This document shows, in pieces, positions 1 through 7,609 of a stretch of DNA of 42,657 nucleotides. The stretch comes from a virus. Positions within the stretch are counted from its first letter, which is position 1. Each line of letters opens with the position of its first letter. Made by a program: the position numbers and the translations under genes. Location of the stretch: positions 1 through 42,657 of the IMG/VR virus record IMGVR_UViG_3300018476_000020; one strand, given 5' to 3'. Under the pieces are notes generated by a model. That model was given only the letters and a program-made list of their open reading frames with translations. It was not told the DNA's origin and did not search any database.

Positions 1-123
1 GCTTTTTCGTAGTCCTTATGCTTAATTGCCATGCGCGCTTCTTTGAGGCTGACATAGTTACCGGTATAAGGTCCGAAAAGATTAAGGAGCTCGATACTCG
101 TCGGATGCATACTCTCAACATCC
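1..123. repeat. Left copy of 123-bp terminal direct repeat
   Basis: Bases 1-123 match bases 42535-42657 exactly. Joining the copies gives a 42,534-bp circle and restores a single open frame for the replication protein (2918 + 802 = 3720 nt, divisible by 3). A perfect overlap of this length is typical of assembling a circular or circularly permuted molecule. A true short terminal repeat cannot be excluded from sequence alone. Confidence 0.95.
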
Positions 124-2918
124 AAAAGTGCCACGTCTTCGTAAATTCCAGGTTCGGAGTAAACGTATCCACCCTCACCGGGTGATTCCCCACGGTAAGA
201 ACTCTCGTTTCCTTCATGTGTGTATCCCTTGAAGTCTTTGCTCAAGTCTGTATAAACGAAGACCTTTTGAGGATTCCTATCCTCCCCAAATATGATCTTC
301 GATGTATGTGCCTGAGTAGTATGATTAACAGACAGGCCCGACATCTCAGCAAGAATTTGCCGTGCTACGAAATCCTGCTTCCGAGCTTCAAACACCTTCT
401 CGGTCGCAGAAACATCATTCGCACAGTAATCTTCTACCTTTGACCACATTTCTTCCGGAACCGGTTGGTCCCACGGAAGATCGAGCTCCATGTGATGGAT
501 ACCTAGCTCAATTTGAAACTTCTTCAAGCCCTGCTTCTTCGAGCTGAAGTCGTAAATATCCGCATAGGAGAGGTTGTAGGCCTCCCCGAACAACACCTTG
601 TTATCATTTCCACCGTTGATGATCCTCTGGCTGAGGTTGTAGAGGTCCTCGAGAGACCAACCAAGGTACCGAGCATAGAGAATATGATTGTCGTATCGAC
701 GATTGTTGAATCCGACAAGCCTCTGGGCAAGGAGATCCTCAAGATCATCGCTGGTTGGGTTGATCATCCTAACAACTTCGCCATCTCCCTCAGTCTTCCA
801 ACACACAATGAAGAGGTTGGGATATACCTCAACATCGAAGAAGACCAAAAGCTTGTCAGACATGATGTCAGGTTCTAGCATCTTCTGACCGACGAACTTC
901 ATGTCTTGAACCATCTTGATACATTGAATAGATTGGTTCGAGCTCTTCGCCGCAAATGTCAGAATAACCGAACGCATGTCCTCAACATCGTAGGACAACC
1001 CTTCGTTGTAGGCATCTTCCAAGATCTTGTGGATGAAATCGATTGAGGGCTTCGTTCCTGGATGAATCTCCTTACGAAGATTCCGATCAATCAGATCACG
1101 AAGTCCCTTTTCGCTCTTGACCGCCTTGTTATCAAGCACCTTCTTGTCTCTTTTCGGTAGACCACCGTTCAACGGGGTTATGTTTACATTGTTGCTTTTG
1201 GTTACCAACCTTCGAAGAGAACTATCCCCAAGAAGGGACTTGATTTCAATACCCACATCATAGATCGATGCCAACTCACTCACGTCTTCGTTGTAAATAT
1301 AATGAAGATGTAAGCCCTGTCCACTCTTGCTGAGTTCGGCATACGTAGGTGGCCACTTCAAGGCTTCGCGAATATTAACCTCGAGACTCTTTTTGCCATC
1401 TTCGTCCGTTAGATCGAAGTCGATGACAATATGATTCTCTGGTACCTTGACGTAATGAAGCCTTGTAGTGTCCAATTCTGACAACGTCGTACTGACATTC
1501 TCCCACTTCTTGGTAGGAGTACCATCCTTCTTTGCATACTGAGCAGGCAGGAAAGCACCTACGGTATCAAAATGAGACGGTCCTTCTTCTAGAACAAGCC
1601 AATCGCCATTGATCTTCACTGAGATCTCAGGAGTAGGAACATGCACTAGATTCTTGAAGCCTGTGTAATATGATCGCACCTCGACTCCTTCTACACGATA
1701 CCGCTCATGGAACTCATCGAAATAATTCTTGAGCTCCTCACGTAGCTTGTACCTAGGAAGAACCCGATCGATACCAGTCTCAGAGCAGAACTCCTTGTAT
1801 AGGGCATATGCTCTAGCGACACTGATTCCATCAGCCGCCTTGAATATGTCGTACGTAGCTTCTACAAAATTGTAGAAGGTGTCGGTTTGCAGCATCATCT
1901 CGGTTGGTCGGTAAGCACTGTAGTAGTTCTTACCCATTTCCGAATATCGATCGAGACAATGCTGTGCGATAGCACCTAGTTCGAAATCTATCTGGTCCAT
2001 GAGAATATGATACGAGTCGTGATCAATGGTCTTCTGAGTAGGAATCACGTCGATGAGACGTCTGATGATTCCTGATTTTGCGTCAGAGATCTTGACCGCA
2101 ACGTTCGTACCCATGAATAAGAATGAATTCGACTTCATTTCAAACGGCGTCTTGTACTTCTCATTGATGGTCATACTCTCATGAGCTACGATCGAATTAA
2201 GTTTTGTGTTATCGTAAATTCTTGAGAGATCGCCGTCGTGCTGAATCGCAACCAGAGGGTTGGACTTAAACGCACCTGTAGCGAACGAGTTGTTTGATCC
2301 CGCCAACTCTCGTGCGTCAAAGATACTCGTATACCCCTGGAATAGCTTTTGTATGATGTTGAGGATAGTGGACTTACCACTACCAGGAGGACCATAAAAG
2401 ACCAGAAACTTCTGGATCTGCTTTGAGTCTCCGCTAATAACTGCACCGATCGCCCACTCGATCTTGCGCCTTTCCTCTTCGTTATACAAGGTACCGACAA
2501 TCGTATCCCAGGCATCATACGCTCCTTTGTTAAGAGAATATGGGAGTCTGCGACTGACATGATCAGCCTTCTTTACTTCTGTATCAGCAAACGTCAGCTT
2601 TTCATCTAAAGGATGACTGTTGTTCCCACTATTCCGCAAATATCGCTGAAACTCATCCCAGAGCTTCGTGCTATTGGACTCCAACGATGCAACCTTGTGG
2701 GGAAATCCTTGCTTGGTTGCGTATTCGTTGAGATCCTTGTCTACCAATCTTTGAACATCGTAAATGTCGGTCGACCAGAGGCCTTTCTCTTCATCCCAAA
2801 TTGCATAGAATGAGCCGCCACGAGTCATAAGGTCCTTCGATCGACCAACTCTCCAATCTGGACGGATCTGTAGATCACCATTCTTCTTCTCAACAGTGAC
2901 GATGTTGTAGAAGTCCAC
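1..2918 (-). CDS. SF3 helicase-primase-family B DNA polymerase fusion, N-terminal part (runs off window start)
   Basis: GTG start at 2918 with AAGGGGG five bases upstream. The frame is open to base 1 and continues at 42534 down to 41733, 1239 aa in all. Domains by residue: an unassigned N-terminus (1-120); D5N/SF3 helicase with Walker A GPPGSGKST (176-184), an acidic B-like stretch VAIQHDGD (223-230), sensor FLFMGTN (266-272) and an RR pair (286-287); a winged-helix-like region (about 340-425); a primase-like (AEP) domain with IVIDFD (497-502), SKSGQGLH (530-537) and GIEIK (556-560); a 3'-5' exonuclease with DVE (695-697), NNRRYD (738-743) and YCAND (831-835); and polymerase motif A, DVESMHP (933-939). 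It should unwind, prime and copy phage DNA in one polypeptide. Helicase and polymerase calls are firm. The primase call rests on three short motifs. The helicase-first order is unlike the usual primpol-helicase order. Confidence 0.85.
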   Translation of the reverse strand, partial: MDFYNIVTVEKKNGDLQIRPDWRVGRSKDLMTRGGSFYAIWDEEKGLWSTDIYDVQRLVDKDLNEYATKQGFPHKVASLESNSTKLWDEFQRYLRNSGNNSHPLDEKLTFADTEVKKADHVSRRLPYSLNKGAYDAWDTIVGTLYNEEERRKIEWAIGAVISGDSKQIQKFLVFYGPPGSGKSTILNIIQKLFQGYTSIFDARELAGSNNSFATGAFKSNPLVAIQHDGDLSRIYDNTKLNSIVAHESMTINEKYKTPFEMKSNSFLFMGTNVAVKISDAKSGIIRRLIDVIPTQKTIDHDSYHILMDQIDFELGAIAQHCLDRYSEMGKNYYSAYRPTEMMLQTDTFYNFVEATYDIFKAADGISVARAYALYKEFCSETGIDRVLPRYKLREELKNYFDEFHERYRVEGVEVRSYYTGFKNLVHVPTPEISVKINGDWLVLEEGPSHFDTVGAFLPAQYAKKDGTPTKKWENVSTTLSELDTTRLHYVKVPENHIVIDFDLTDEDGKKSLEVNIREALKWPPTYAELSKSGQGLHLHYIYNEDVSELASIYDVGIEIKSLLGDSSLRRLVTKSNNVNITPLNGGLPKRDKKVLDNKAVKSEKGLRDLIDRNLRKEIHPGTKPSIDFIHKILEDAYNEGLSYDVEDMRSVILTFAAKSSNQSIQCIKMVQDMKFVGQKMLEPDIMSDKLLVFFDVEVYPNLFIVCWKTEGDGEVVRMINPTSDDLEDLLAQRLVGFNNRRYDNHILYARYLGWSLEDLYNLSQRIINGGNDNKVLFGEAYNLSYADIYDFSSKKQGLKKFQIELGIHHMELDLPWDQPVPEEMWSKVEDYCANDVSATEKVFEARKQDFVARQILAEMSGLSVNHTTQAHTSKIIFGEDRNPQKVFVYTDLSKDFKGYTHEGNESSYRGESPGEGGYVYSEPGIYEDVALLDVESMHPTSIELLNLFGPYTGNYVSLKEARMAIKHKDYEK

Positions 2919-2930
2919 AGTATCCCCCTT

Positions 2931-3464
2931 CTATTCTAGTATTCGATCAGTACTTTCTAGGTAATCAAAGAATTGATACCAGAGTTCTACATCCCTTTGG
3001 TCTCGTTTAGCTTTACGGATTGGAAATAACCCACCTTGATTTCCATTGTTCTGATAGGTTCTCCATATGAACCGCTCGAGAATATTACTAATTCGAACGG
3101 GATCAGGATTGGTACTATCCGGCATCTCATCAAGGCCAAGGTTCTGCATGAACTCCCAGAACCAAGTCTTAGGATCGATTTCGGTTTGAAACCAACATCT
3201 GCGTGAGAAAGCTACCAACATCTCGAACACTGAACATCCGAGAGCCCGCCATTCTGGGTCTTCCTCCAGACCAGATTCCCTTAGGAAACTGTATCTGAGC
3301 TCCAACCCATCTTCCGCTCTATGACTATCGCCAGGAACTACCCAAACAAACTCTGTATTATGGAGCACCCTTAGCATCTTGAAATAGAACGGATTAGGGG
3401 TATTGATCGACACAACTTTCGCGCAGAGCCAATTGAAATATGCATGCTCAAGTGGCTCACTCAT
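2931..3464 (-). CDS. Conserved phage protein of unknown function, replication block
   Basis: 177 aa. ATG with AGGAG five bases upstream, lying inside the end of the preceding gene. It is soluble, rich in Trp and acidic residues, and resembles a conserved phage family with an HAYFNWL-type N-terminus, a central CSVFEMLVAFSRR helix, and a C-terminal NGNQGGLFP followed by DQRDVELWYQ. I recall such proteins beside replication genes in Gram-positive phages, but no function is known to me. It stops 12 bases before the replication fusion starts, so the two are probably co-translated and it may assist replication (inference). Confidence 0.7.
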   Translation of the reverse strand: MSEPLEHAYFNWLCAKVVSINTPNPFYFKMLRVLHNTEFVWVVPGDSHRAEDGLELRYSFLRESGLEEDPEWRALGCSVFEMLVAFSRRCWFQTEIDPKTWFWEFMQNLGLDEMPDSTNPDPVRISNILERFIWRTYQNNGNQGGLFPIRKAKRDQRDVELWYQFFDYLESTDRILE

Positions 3465-3466
3465 GA

Positions 3467-4318
3467 TTACTCCTGCCTGAACTTACGCACAGAATGCTTC
3501 AGACCCTCGTCTTCAGAATCTTCATCAGCATGAATGCCTAGAACCTCCACAGAGAACTTGCCTTCGTTAAGAATGATCTCGTATTCGCACATTCGTTGAT
3601 CGTTTCGAACATAAAATACGCTGGGATCACTTGATCCGTGACCAAACTTGAGTTCCCTGCCGATTATCGTCTGGTAGTTGTAGATTGGCTCATTCTTTTG
3701 ATCCACCAGAATATCATCACCAGCATAATAATCAAGACTAGTCTGATCGTAACCTTCTTCTTCGTTCCAGAACTCATCTTTGTGGATGACGTACGGGACA
3801 TCTTTACTCCTATGTTTTAGTTCTTCCTCGTAATCCCATGGGTCTACACTATCTTGAGCGAAGACGTTGGTTGTATCCAGAACCAGAGCGCCACCAGCAA
3901 TTACAATCTTTTCGGCGTGCTCAATGGGTGGCCTGTAATCCATTGCCTCCCAGTCAACCTGAATATCCGCTGGATCTGGACGATTCTCCTGCCTGACAAC
4001 TTCCTGAATCGCTCGCTCTTCGCGAACTCTTGCAAACGACTCAGAGCTTTCCTCGTCACTCTTTCTCTGAGCCTTGAACTCGGCGTATTCGGCAGCAATC
4101 CTCTCAAGCGAATCGTCCTCAAAGTCTTCGCCATCAAGAACGACGGTTTCAGTAACCTCCTGAATGGTCCTTCGACCAAGGAGGAAACCGATACCCAAGC
4201 CGACAACCAGAGATACTCCAGCAGCAACTGGAACCGCCCAAGGATTCTTTGCGTATTGCTGAATATCATCAACCACCTGGTCAACTTCTTCAGCCACCTT
4301 TTCAATCTCTTGCTTCAT
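3467..4318 (-). CDS. Single-pass membrane phage protein with acidic cytoplasmic domain
   Basis: 283 aa from the ATG at 4318, which follows a strong AGGAGGTG. A longer reading from 4390 would overlap the upstream gene and lacks this site. Residues 1-25 are an acidic coiled-coil-like helix. A hydrophobic glycine-rich membrane span follows at about 27-48 (VPVAAGVSLVVGLGIGFLLG), then a charged linker and a conserved soluble C-terminus containing YVIHKDEFWNEEEGYDQ and DPSVFYVRND. I recall this architecture from uncharacterised phage proteins next to DUF6353-like proteins, and the next gene upstream here is such a protein. Function unknown. A role in attaching replication or host factors to the membrane is a guess. 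Confidence 0.7.
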   Translation of the reverse strand: MKQEIEKVAEEVDQVVDDIQQYAKNPWAVPVAAGVSLVVGLGIGFLLGRRTIQEVTETVVLDGEDFEDDSLERIAAEYAEFKAQRKSDEESSESFARVREERAIQEVVRQENRPDPADIQVDWEAMDYRPPIEHAEKIVIAGGALVLDTTNVFAQDSVDPWDYEEELKHRSKDVPYVIHKDEFWNEEEGYDQTSLDYYAGDDILVDQKNEPIYNYQTIIGRELKFGHGSSDPSVFYVRNDQRMCEYEIILNEGKFSVEVLGIHADEDSEDEGLKHSVRKFRQE

Positions 4319-4328
4319 TTCACACCTC

Positions 4329-5225
4329 CTAGATTTTGTCGAAGATAACTCCATCAACATTGAAGTCGAGGAGAATGGACCGTTCATCACCGTTCACAAA
4401 GTTGGAGCTTCCAACATCGTACATTCCGAAGTCAACGAAATTATCGCCTTCGTCATTGAGTACCCATCCAACAACAGCACCTGCCTGTGAATGATCAAAC
4501 CCAAGAAGCTCATACACCTCGTTGAGGAAAATATGACCTCGGACTTGTAGAGTGTTGTTGGCATGAGACTGCTGACAAGTCACGAACAACTTGTTGATTT
4601 CAGCATTCTTCTCCCAGTTGACGTTGTACTCGTCAAATATCCTTGCATACATCGAGTACTTACTTGGATCACCAACGACAGGAAGAAGGCCGGTGTCTTT
4701 ACCCTTCTCGTCCTTCTCTACCACATACCTTTCGTGGTTCTGATAGATCTCAAGCTCTGTGTCTTCGCCGATTTCCTTCGCGACTGCCTCACGATACTTG
4801 GAATATGCTTCAGTAACGGCAACAACGGTAGCGGTCAGAGCTGCGTTACGACGCGTCAGGGAAACGTGCGAGCCGGTGAGTGCTGCAATAGAGAGAGCTC
4901 CAAGCGCAACGGAAGGAGCATACAGCTTCACAACGGCAATGGTGTTCTTCCCGTAAACATACGCCATGTCCTTCTGATACTGAGTGGCGTCGTAGTTGCT
5001 GCTGCTACCATCCTTGACGTCCTTGCCGAGCCCTTTCACCTGCTCGATGTCCTCGTTGAATGTGTTCATGGTGTCAGACAACTTTAGAGTTGCCCTGCAC
5101 GCCAGAACGGTCGTCCCCACGAATCCAACAATTCCTCCAGCAAAGAAAATATGCGGAGAATCTTTCTTGATGGTTAGCGCCTGACGAGCTACGGACCTAA
5201 CTAGTGTATTTGGAATCAGTTTCAC
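4329..5225 (-). CDS. Two-TM membrane protein, DUF6353-like, copy 1
   Basis: 298 aa. GTG start with AAGGAG upstream, overlapping the previous stop. There are two hydrophobic spans, near residues 27-45 (IFFAGGIVGFVGTTVLAC) and 105-120 (APSVALGALSIAALTG), each with a basic flank, then an amphipathic helix with YSKYREAVAKEIGED and a long soluble C-terminus. The protein at 6601-7356 has the same plan and the related string FSEYREKVVEQIGEN, so they are paralogs. I link them to the phage family DUF6353 from memory. Function unknown. They probably sit in the host inner membrane early in infection. Confidence 0.65.
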   Translation of the reverse strand: MKLIPNTLVRSVARQALTIKKDSPHIFFAGGIVGFVGTTVLACRATLKLSDTMNTFNEDIEQVKGLGKDVKDGSSSNYDATQYQKDMAYVYGKNTIAVVKLYAPSVALGALSIAALTGSHVSLTRRNAALTATVVAVTEAYSKYREAVAKEIGEDTELEIYQNHERYVVEKDEKGKDTGLLPVVGDPSKYSMYARIFDEYNVNWEKNAEINKLFVTCQQSHANNTLQVRGHIFLNEVYELLGFDHSQAGAVVGWVLNDEGDNFVDFGMYDVGSSNFVNGDERSILLDFNVDGVIFDKI

Positions 5226-5234
5226 AATTTCTCC

Positions 5235-5864
5235 TTAAATGGGTTCTGCCGGTGGAAGATCAATCAAATATCCTTCTCGAGTCTGGCGAATGTCTACACC
5301 AGCCAAGAAGGTCCAACCCCACTTGTTGTCAATGTGTGTGGTGGAAAGGCCAACGAGATCGTACAAGTCGGCAACAGAAGCAACATCATACTGGTTGATG
5401 ATGTCGAGAAGACGCTCGAGAACGGTTTCTGCTTCATCTCGGTTTGACAATATAACTTGGTTGTTATCAGGTCGTTTACGATTTACCTGATCTGGAAGAT
5501 TTGCGTAACTCCTGGATAGCTGACGACTCTCTTCTCCATAACTTGATCGCTGAACTGGATTGTTGTAGGTAACTCGAGGCCTATACTCAGGCATTCGCCG
5601 AGGAACCCTAGATTCTCCGTAGAGAACCCTCTCAGTTCCCTTGGACATGACGTCGTACACCAGGTTACGAAACGCCGGAAGAAGAACCGCATCCAACACA
5701 TACCGTCCTGCATCCTTGGCTTCGCCACCAAGAAATATGCGCCTGAATTTAGTACCCAACGGCATTGGCCTGGTTACAACCTCACCGATGACTACCTTTT
5801 CAACTACCTTTTCTGGCTTCTTCTTTTCTTCCTTTGATTTCTTACTGTTACCCTGATAATCCAT
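5235..5864 (-). CDS. Conserved phage protein with Lys-rich N-terminus and WGW motif
   Basis: 209 aa. ATG start. Residues 1-25 are Lys/Glu-rich. A conserved block (about 37-85) includes FLGGEAKDAGRYVLDAVLLP and ends in a VLYGES-like string. A basic, Tyr/Arg-rich disordered linker follows. The C-terminal domain (about 135-205) has SNRDEAETVLERLLDII, VADLYDLVG, NKWGWTFL and GYLIDLP. I recognise this as a recurrent phage family found with the neighbouring membrane proteins, without known function. The bipartite layout and basic linker could suit nucleic-acid binding, but no motif shows this. Confidence 0.65.
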   Translation of the reverse strand: MDYQGNSKKSKEEKKKPEKVVEKVVIGEVVTRPMPLGTKFRRIFLGGEAKDAGRYVLDAVLLPAFRNLVYDVMSKGTERVLYGESRVPRRMPEYRPRVTYNNPVQRSSYGEESRQLSRSYANLPDQVNRKRPDNNQVILSNRDEAETVLERLLDIINQYDVASVADLYDLVGLSTTHIDNKWGWTFLAGVDIRQTREGYLIDLPPAEPI

Positions 5865-5878
5865 ACCAATCCTTTAAA

Positions 5879-6310
5879 TTAGGTTGTGGGCGGGTTTGGT
5901 GGCGTAGGGGGAGTCTTCGCCTTTGGTAGTGCTTGATCGAAATCTCCACGCATGTCAGCAGGAAGAACAGCCGTAAGGAATACCGCAGCCTTCTTGTCAT
6001 CCTGTGCGAGCTCCATGAACAATTCATTGTATGCGTTCGTCTGAGTGAACTCCTCGCGAAGCTTATCCGACTTGATGAATCGCTTTCCATCGTCAGACTT
6101 CACACCATACGACATCAGAATAATCTTCTTGAATTCGGCAATGAGAGCCTTAAAATTCTGGGCTTCGATAATGCTCTGAAGAGACTTTCCAAACCCTCCG
6201 TCAACCTCTACCTCAAGCTCAACAAGTTCCGGCTTTGAGAGATTGAAATAAAAGGTCTCCGTAACGGTTTCGCCGTTATAATCTTCATAGGTGATTGGGC
6301 GCTTTAGCAT
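5879..6310 (-). CDS. Conserved phage protein, possibly tail-chaperone-like
   Basis: 143 aa. ATG with AAAGGAC nine bases upstream. Features include YEDYNGETVTETFYFNLSK at the N-terminus, central YGVKSDDGKRFIKSDKLREE, and NELFMELAQDD, followed by a Pro-rich tail from about residue 128. The start resembles phage proteins that have been annotated as tail assembly chaperones, but this gene lies outside the tail block, so I do not assert that role. A terminator (6331-6368) stands just before its start and no promoter fits between them, so expression needs read-through. Confidence 0.6.
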   Translation of the reverse strand: MLKRPITYEDYNGETVTETFYFNLSKPELVELEVEVDGGFGKSLQSIIEAQNFKALIAEFKKIILMSYGVKSDDGKRFIKSDKLREEFTQTNAYNELFMELAQDDKKAAVFLTAVLPADMRGDFDQALPKAKTPPTPPNPPTT

Positions 6311-6330
6311 CGTTGTCCTTTTCGGTTGTA

Positions 6331-6368
6331 GACAGACAAAGCCTAAAACCTTTGTGGGGTCTTAGGCC
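6331..6368 (-). terminator. Rho-independent terminator between the 55-aa gene and the 143-aa gene
   Basis: In the minus-strand transcript GCCTAA (from 6362-6367) pairs with TTAGGC (6341-6346). The apex is CC-CCACAAA-GG, and TTTGTCTGTC follows. The apex and tail match the terminators at 38266, 38544 and 38804. The next gene starts 20 bases downstream, so this one acts within an operon and may work as an attenuator. Confidence 0.8.
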
Positions 6369-6376
6369 GGAAGAGA

Positions 6377-6544
6377 TCACTGAGTGGGTTCAGTGGTCTT
6401 GTTCCGCATTTCCACGATCTTGTCGTATCCAACCGTCACGAGATGCGTAGCGATGAATCCGGCGGCAGTGCCGATCATCAACTTCGCGAACTTGTGGTTC
6501 GTGGATTCGACCTTCTCGGGGGTAATAACGGTTTCAATATCCAT
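6377..6544 (-). CDS. Small single-pass membrane protein, 55 aa
   Basis: The ATG at 6544 follows GAAAGGAAATCTA. The product has a polar N-terminus (MDIETVITPEK), a moderately hydrophobic segment at about residues 20-39 (KLMIGTAAGFIATHLVTVG), and a charged C-terminus with YDKIVEMRNK. It is the first gene after a copy of the repeated promoter element (6561-6597) and ends right before a terminator, so it forms a one-gene unit. No family recognised. Confidence 0.7.
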   Translation of the reverse strand: MDIETVITPEKVESTNHKFAKLMIGTAAGFIATHLVTVGYDKIVEMRNKTTEPTQ

Positions 6545-6560
6545 TAGATTTCCTTTCGTA

Positions 6561-6597
6561 GGGTCTCTTCATTACATGAGTTGTCAATCCTGCGATA
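6561..6597 (-). promoter_or_regulatory. Repeated promoter-like element, copy a
   Basis: On the minus strand: TATCGCAGGATTGACAAC, then TCATG, then TAATGAAGAGACCC. It lies between the stop at 6601 and the 55-aa gene. The TGTAAT/TAATGA box stands 16 bases after TCGCA. There is no canonical -35 at standard spacing: the TTGACA here is only seven bases from the box. It shares TCGCA, ACAAC and TAATGA with nine other copies. Confidence 0.75.
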
Positions 6598-6600
6598 TGA

Positions 6601-7356
6601 TTAGATTGGCTTCACGTAATTGTATTCGAATGAGAGACAGGGCCTTCCGTCCTCTGTGAGGACTGTTGAGAACTTCAATTCCATAAGTTTGTCGGAATCC
6701 CAACCTACGTTTGTGGACTGTGTGGTAGCTGGCAGTCCGATCTGGTAGTAGAAATCGCTGAGCGGAACGTACAAGTCCTGTAGGATCTTGGCGTTAATAT
6801 CATTTTGAGCCTTGCGTAACGTCTCCATGTCGCTCTCGAAATATCGCTTCGTGTACATCTCGCAACACAGGACATTGCCTGATCCCGTTATGATGACCTC
6901 ACTGCTTTTAGGAGGATTAGCAAGGACGCGATCTTGAGCGACTTCGTCACGTAGCTTCTGTTCCTTGTTTTCTCCGATTTGCTCAACAACCTTCTCTCGA
7001 TACTCAGAGAATGCCCGTTCTGTAAGCGTATACGCACCTGCAGCGGCTGCCGTTCGCCTGGCATTGACTCCCGAGGCTCCGATAATGCATGCCACAGTTG
7101 CGGTTCCGGAGAGGCCCACTGGAATATAAAGCTGCCAAACGAGGTTCGCCCGATGCTTGAATCGTTCCTTTGGGTCCGAGATAATCCCATTCTTGCTCTC
7201 CTCATTCTCGATGATACGAGCAGCCTTGTATGATGCCGCTCCTGCCAAATATGCGGTAGTGACAGTACCCGCTACACCAAGTGCAGTGAGAATCGTTGGC
7301 GTGTTCCTTCGTAGAAACTTCTCAGTGTTTCCTAGAATTTGATTAAGCTCCATCAT
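6601..7356 (-). CDS. Two-TM membrane protein, DUF6353-like, copy 2
   Basis: 251 aa, beginning with two consecutive ATG codons. The start immediately follows the stop of a 27-residue peptide, so it is probably translated by coupling, with GGAG about ten bases upstream. Hydrophobic spans lie near residues 18-42 (TPTILTALGVAGTVTTAYLA) and 75-95 (LYIPVGLSGTATVACIIGA). They are followed by AFSEYREKVVEQIGENKEQK and a soluble C-terminal domain. It parallels the 298-aa protein at 4329-5225 in order, span spacing and the YREKV/YREAV helix, so the two are diverged paralogs. Function unknown. Confidence 0.65.
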   Translation of the reverse strand: MMELNQILGNTEKFLRRNTPTILTALGVAGTVTTAYLAGAASYKAARIIENEESKNGIISDPKERFKHRANLVWQLYIPVGLSGTATVACIIGASGVNARRTAAAAGAYTLTERAFSEYREKVVEQIGENKEQKLRDEVAQDRVLANPPKSSEVIITGSGNVLCCEMYTKRYFESDMETLRKAQNDINAKILQDLYVPLSDFYYQIGLPATTQSTNVGWDSDKLMELKFSTVLTEDGRPCLSFEYNYVKPI

Positions 7357-7440
7357 TTACTTGAATCTCCATTTCAGGTATTTGCCCATTGCGATTGAAA
7401 GTATTATGCAAACTACGATTCCGAATATGATGCACTTCAT
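7357..7440 (-). CDS. 27-residue membrane peptide coupled to downstream gene
   Basis: ATG at 7440 preceded by GGGAAGGGGGGGCCA. The product MKCIIFGIVVCIILSIAMGK plus seven residues is one hydrophobic span with a basic C-terminus (KYLKWRFK). Its TAA directly abuts the next ATG, so it may act as a leader that loads ribosomes onto the two-TM gene. Coding status is inferred from the ribosome-binding site, the hydrophobic pattern and the tight junction. Confidence 0.55.
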   Translation of the reverse strand: MKCIIFGIVVCIILSIAMGKYLKWRFK

Positions 7441-7461
7441 TGGCCCCCCCTTCCCTGGGGA

Positions 7462-7599
7462 TTACCTACGCATCTCCCTTACGAACACCCAGATCAACCA
7501 GAATCCTCCCGTGATGCAGGTCATGAACGCGTCGCCTACGAAGTTCGTGAATCCGTAGTTACGACAATTACATCTGTAGTTACAATTACATGAACTCAT
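7462..7599 (-). CDS. 45-aa Cys-rich small membrane protein
   Basis: ATG at 7599 with GAAGGGAAAATC upstream. The N-terminus has four Cys in eight residues (SSCNCNYRCNCRNYG). A hydrophobic stretch (FMTCITGGFWLIWVFV) and a basic end (REMRR) follow. The Cys cluster could bind a metal, or sit at the membrane face and form disulfides. No family recognised. It starts ten bases after the upstream stop (7610), so it belongs to the same operon. Confidence 0.55.
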   Translation of the reverse strand: MSSCNCNYRCNCRNYGFTNFVGDAFMTCITGGFWLIWVFVREMRR

Positions 7600-7609
7600 G
7601 ATTTTCCCT

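Noticed and set aside
1-2918. Reading this stretch as gene-free because no complete frame is present
   Set aside because: The minus frame runs open to the window edge and continues after circularisation; it is the replication fusion.
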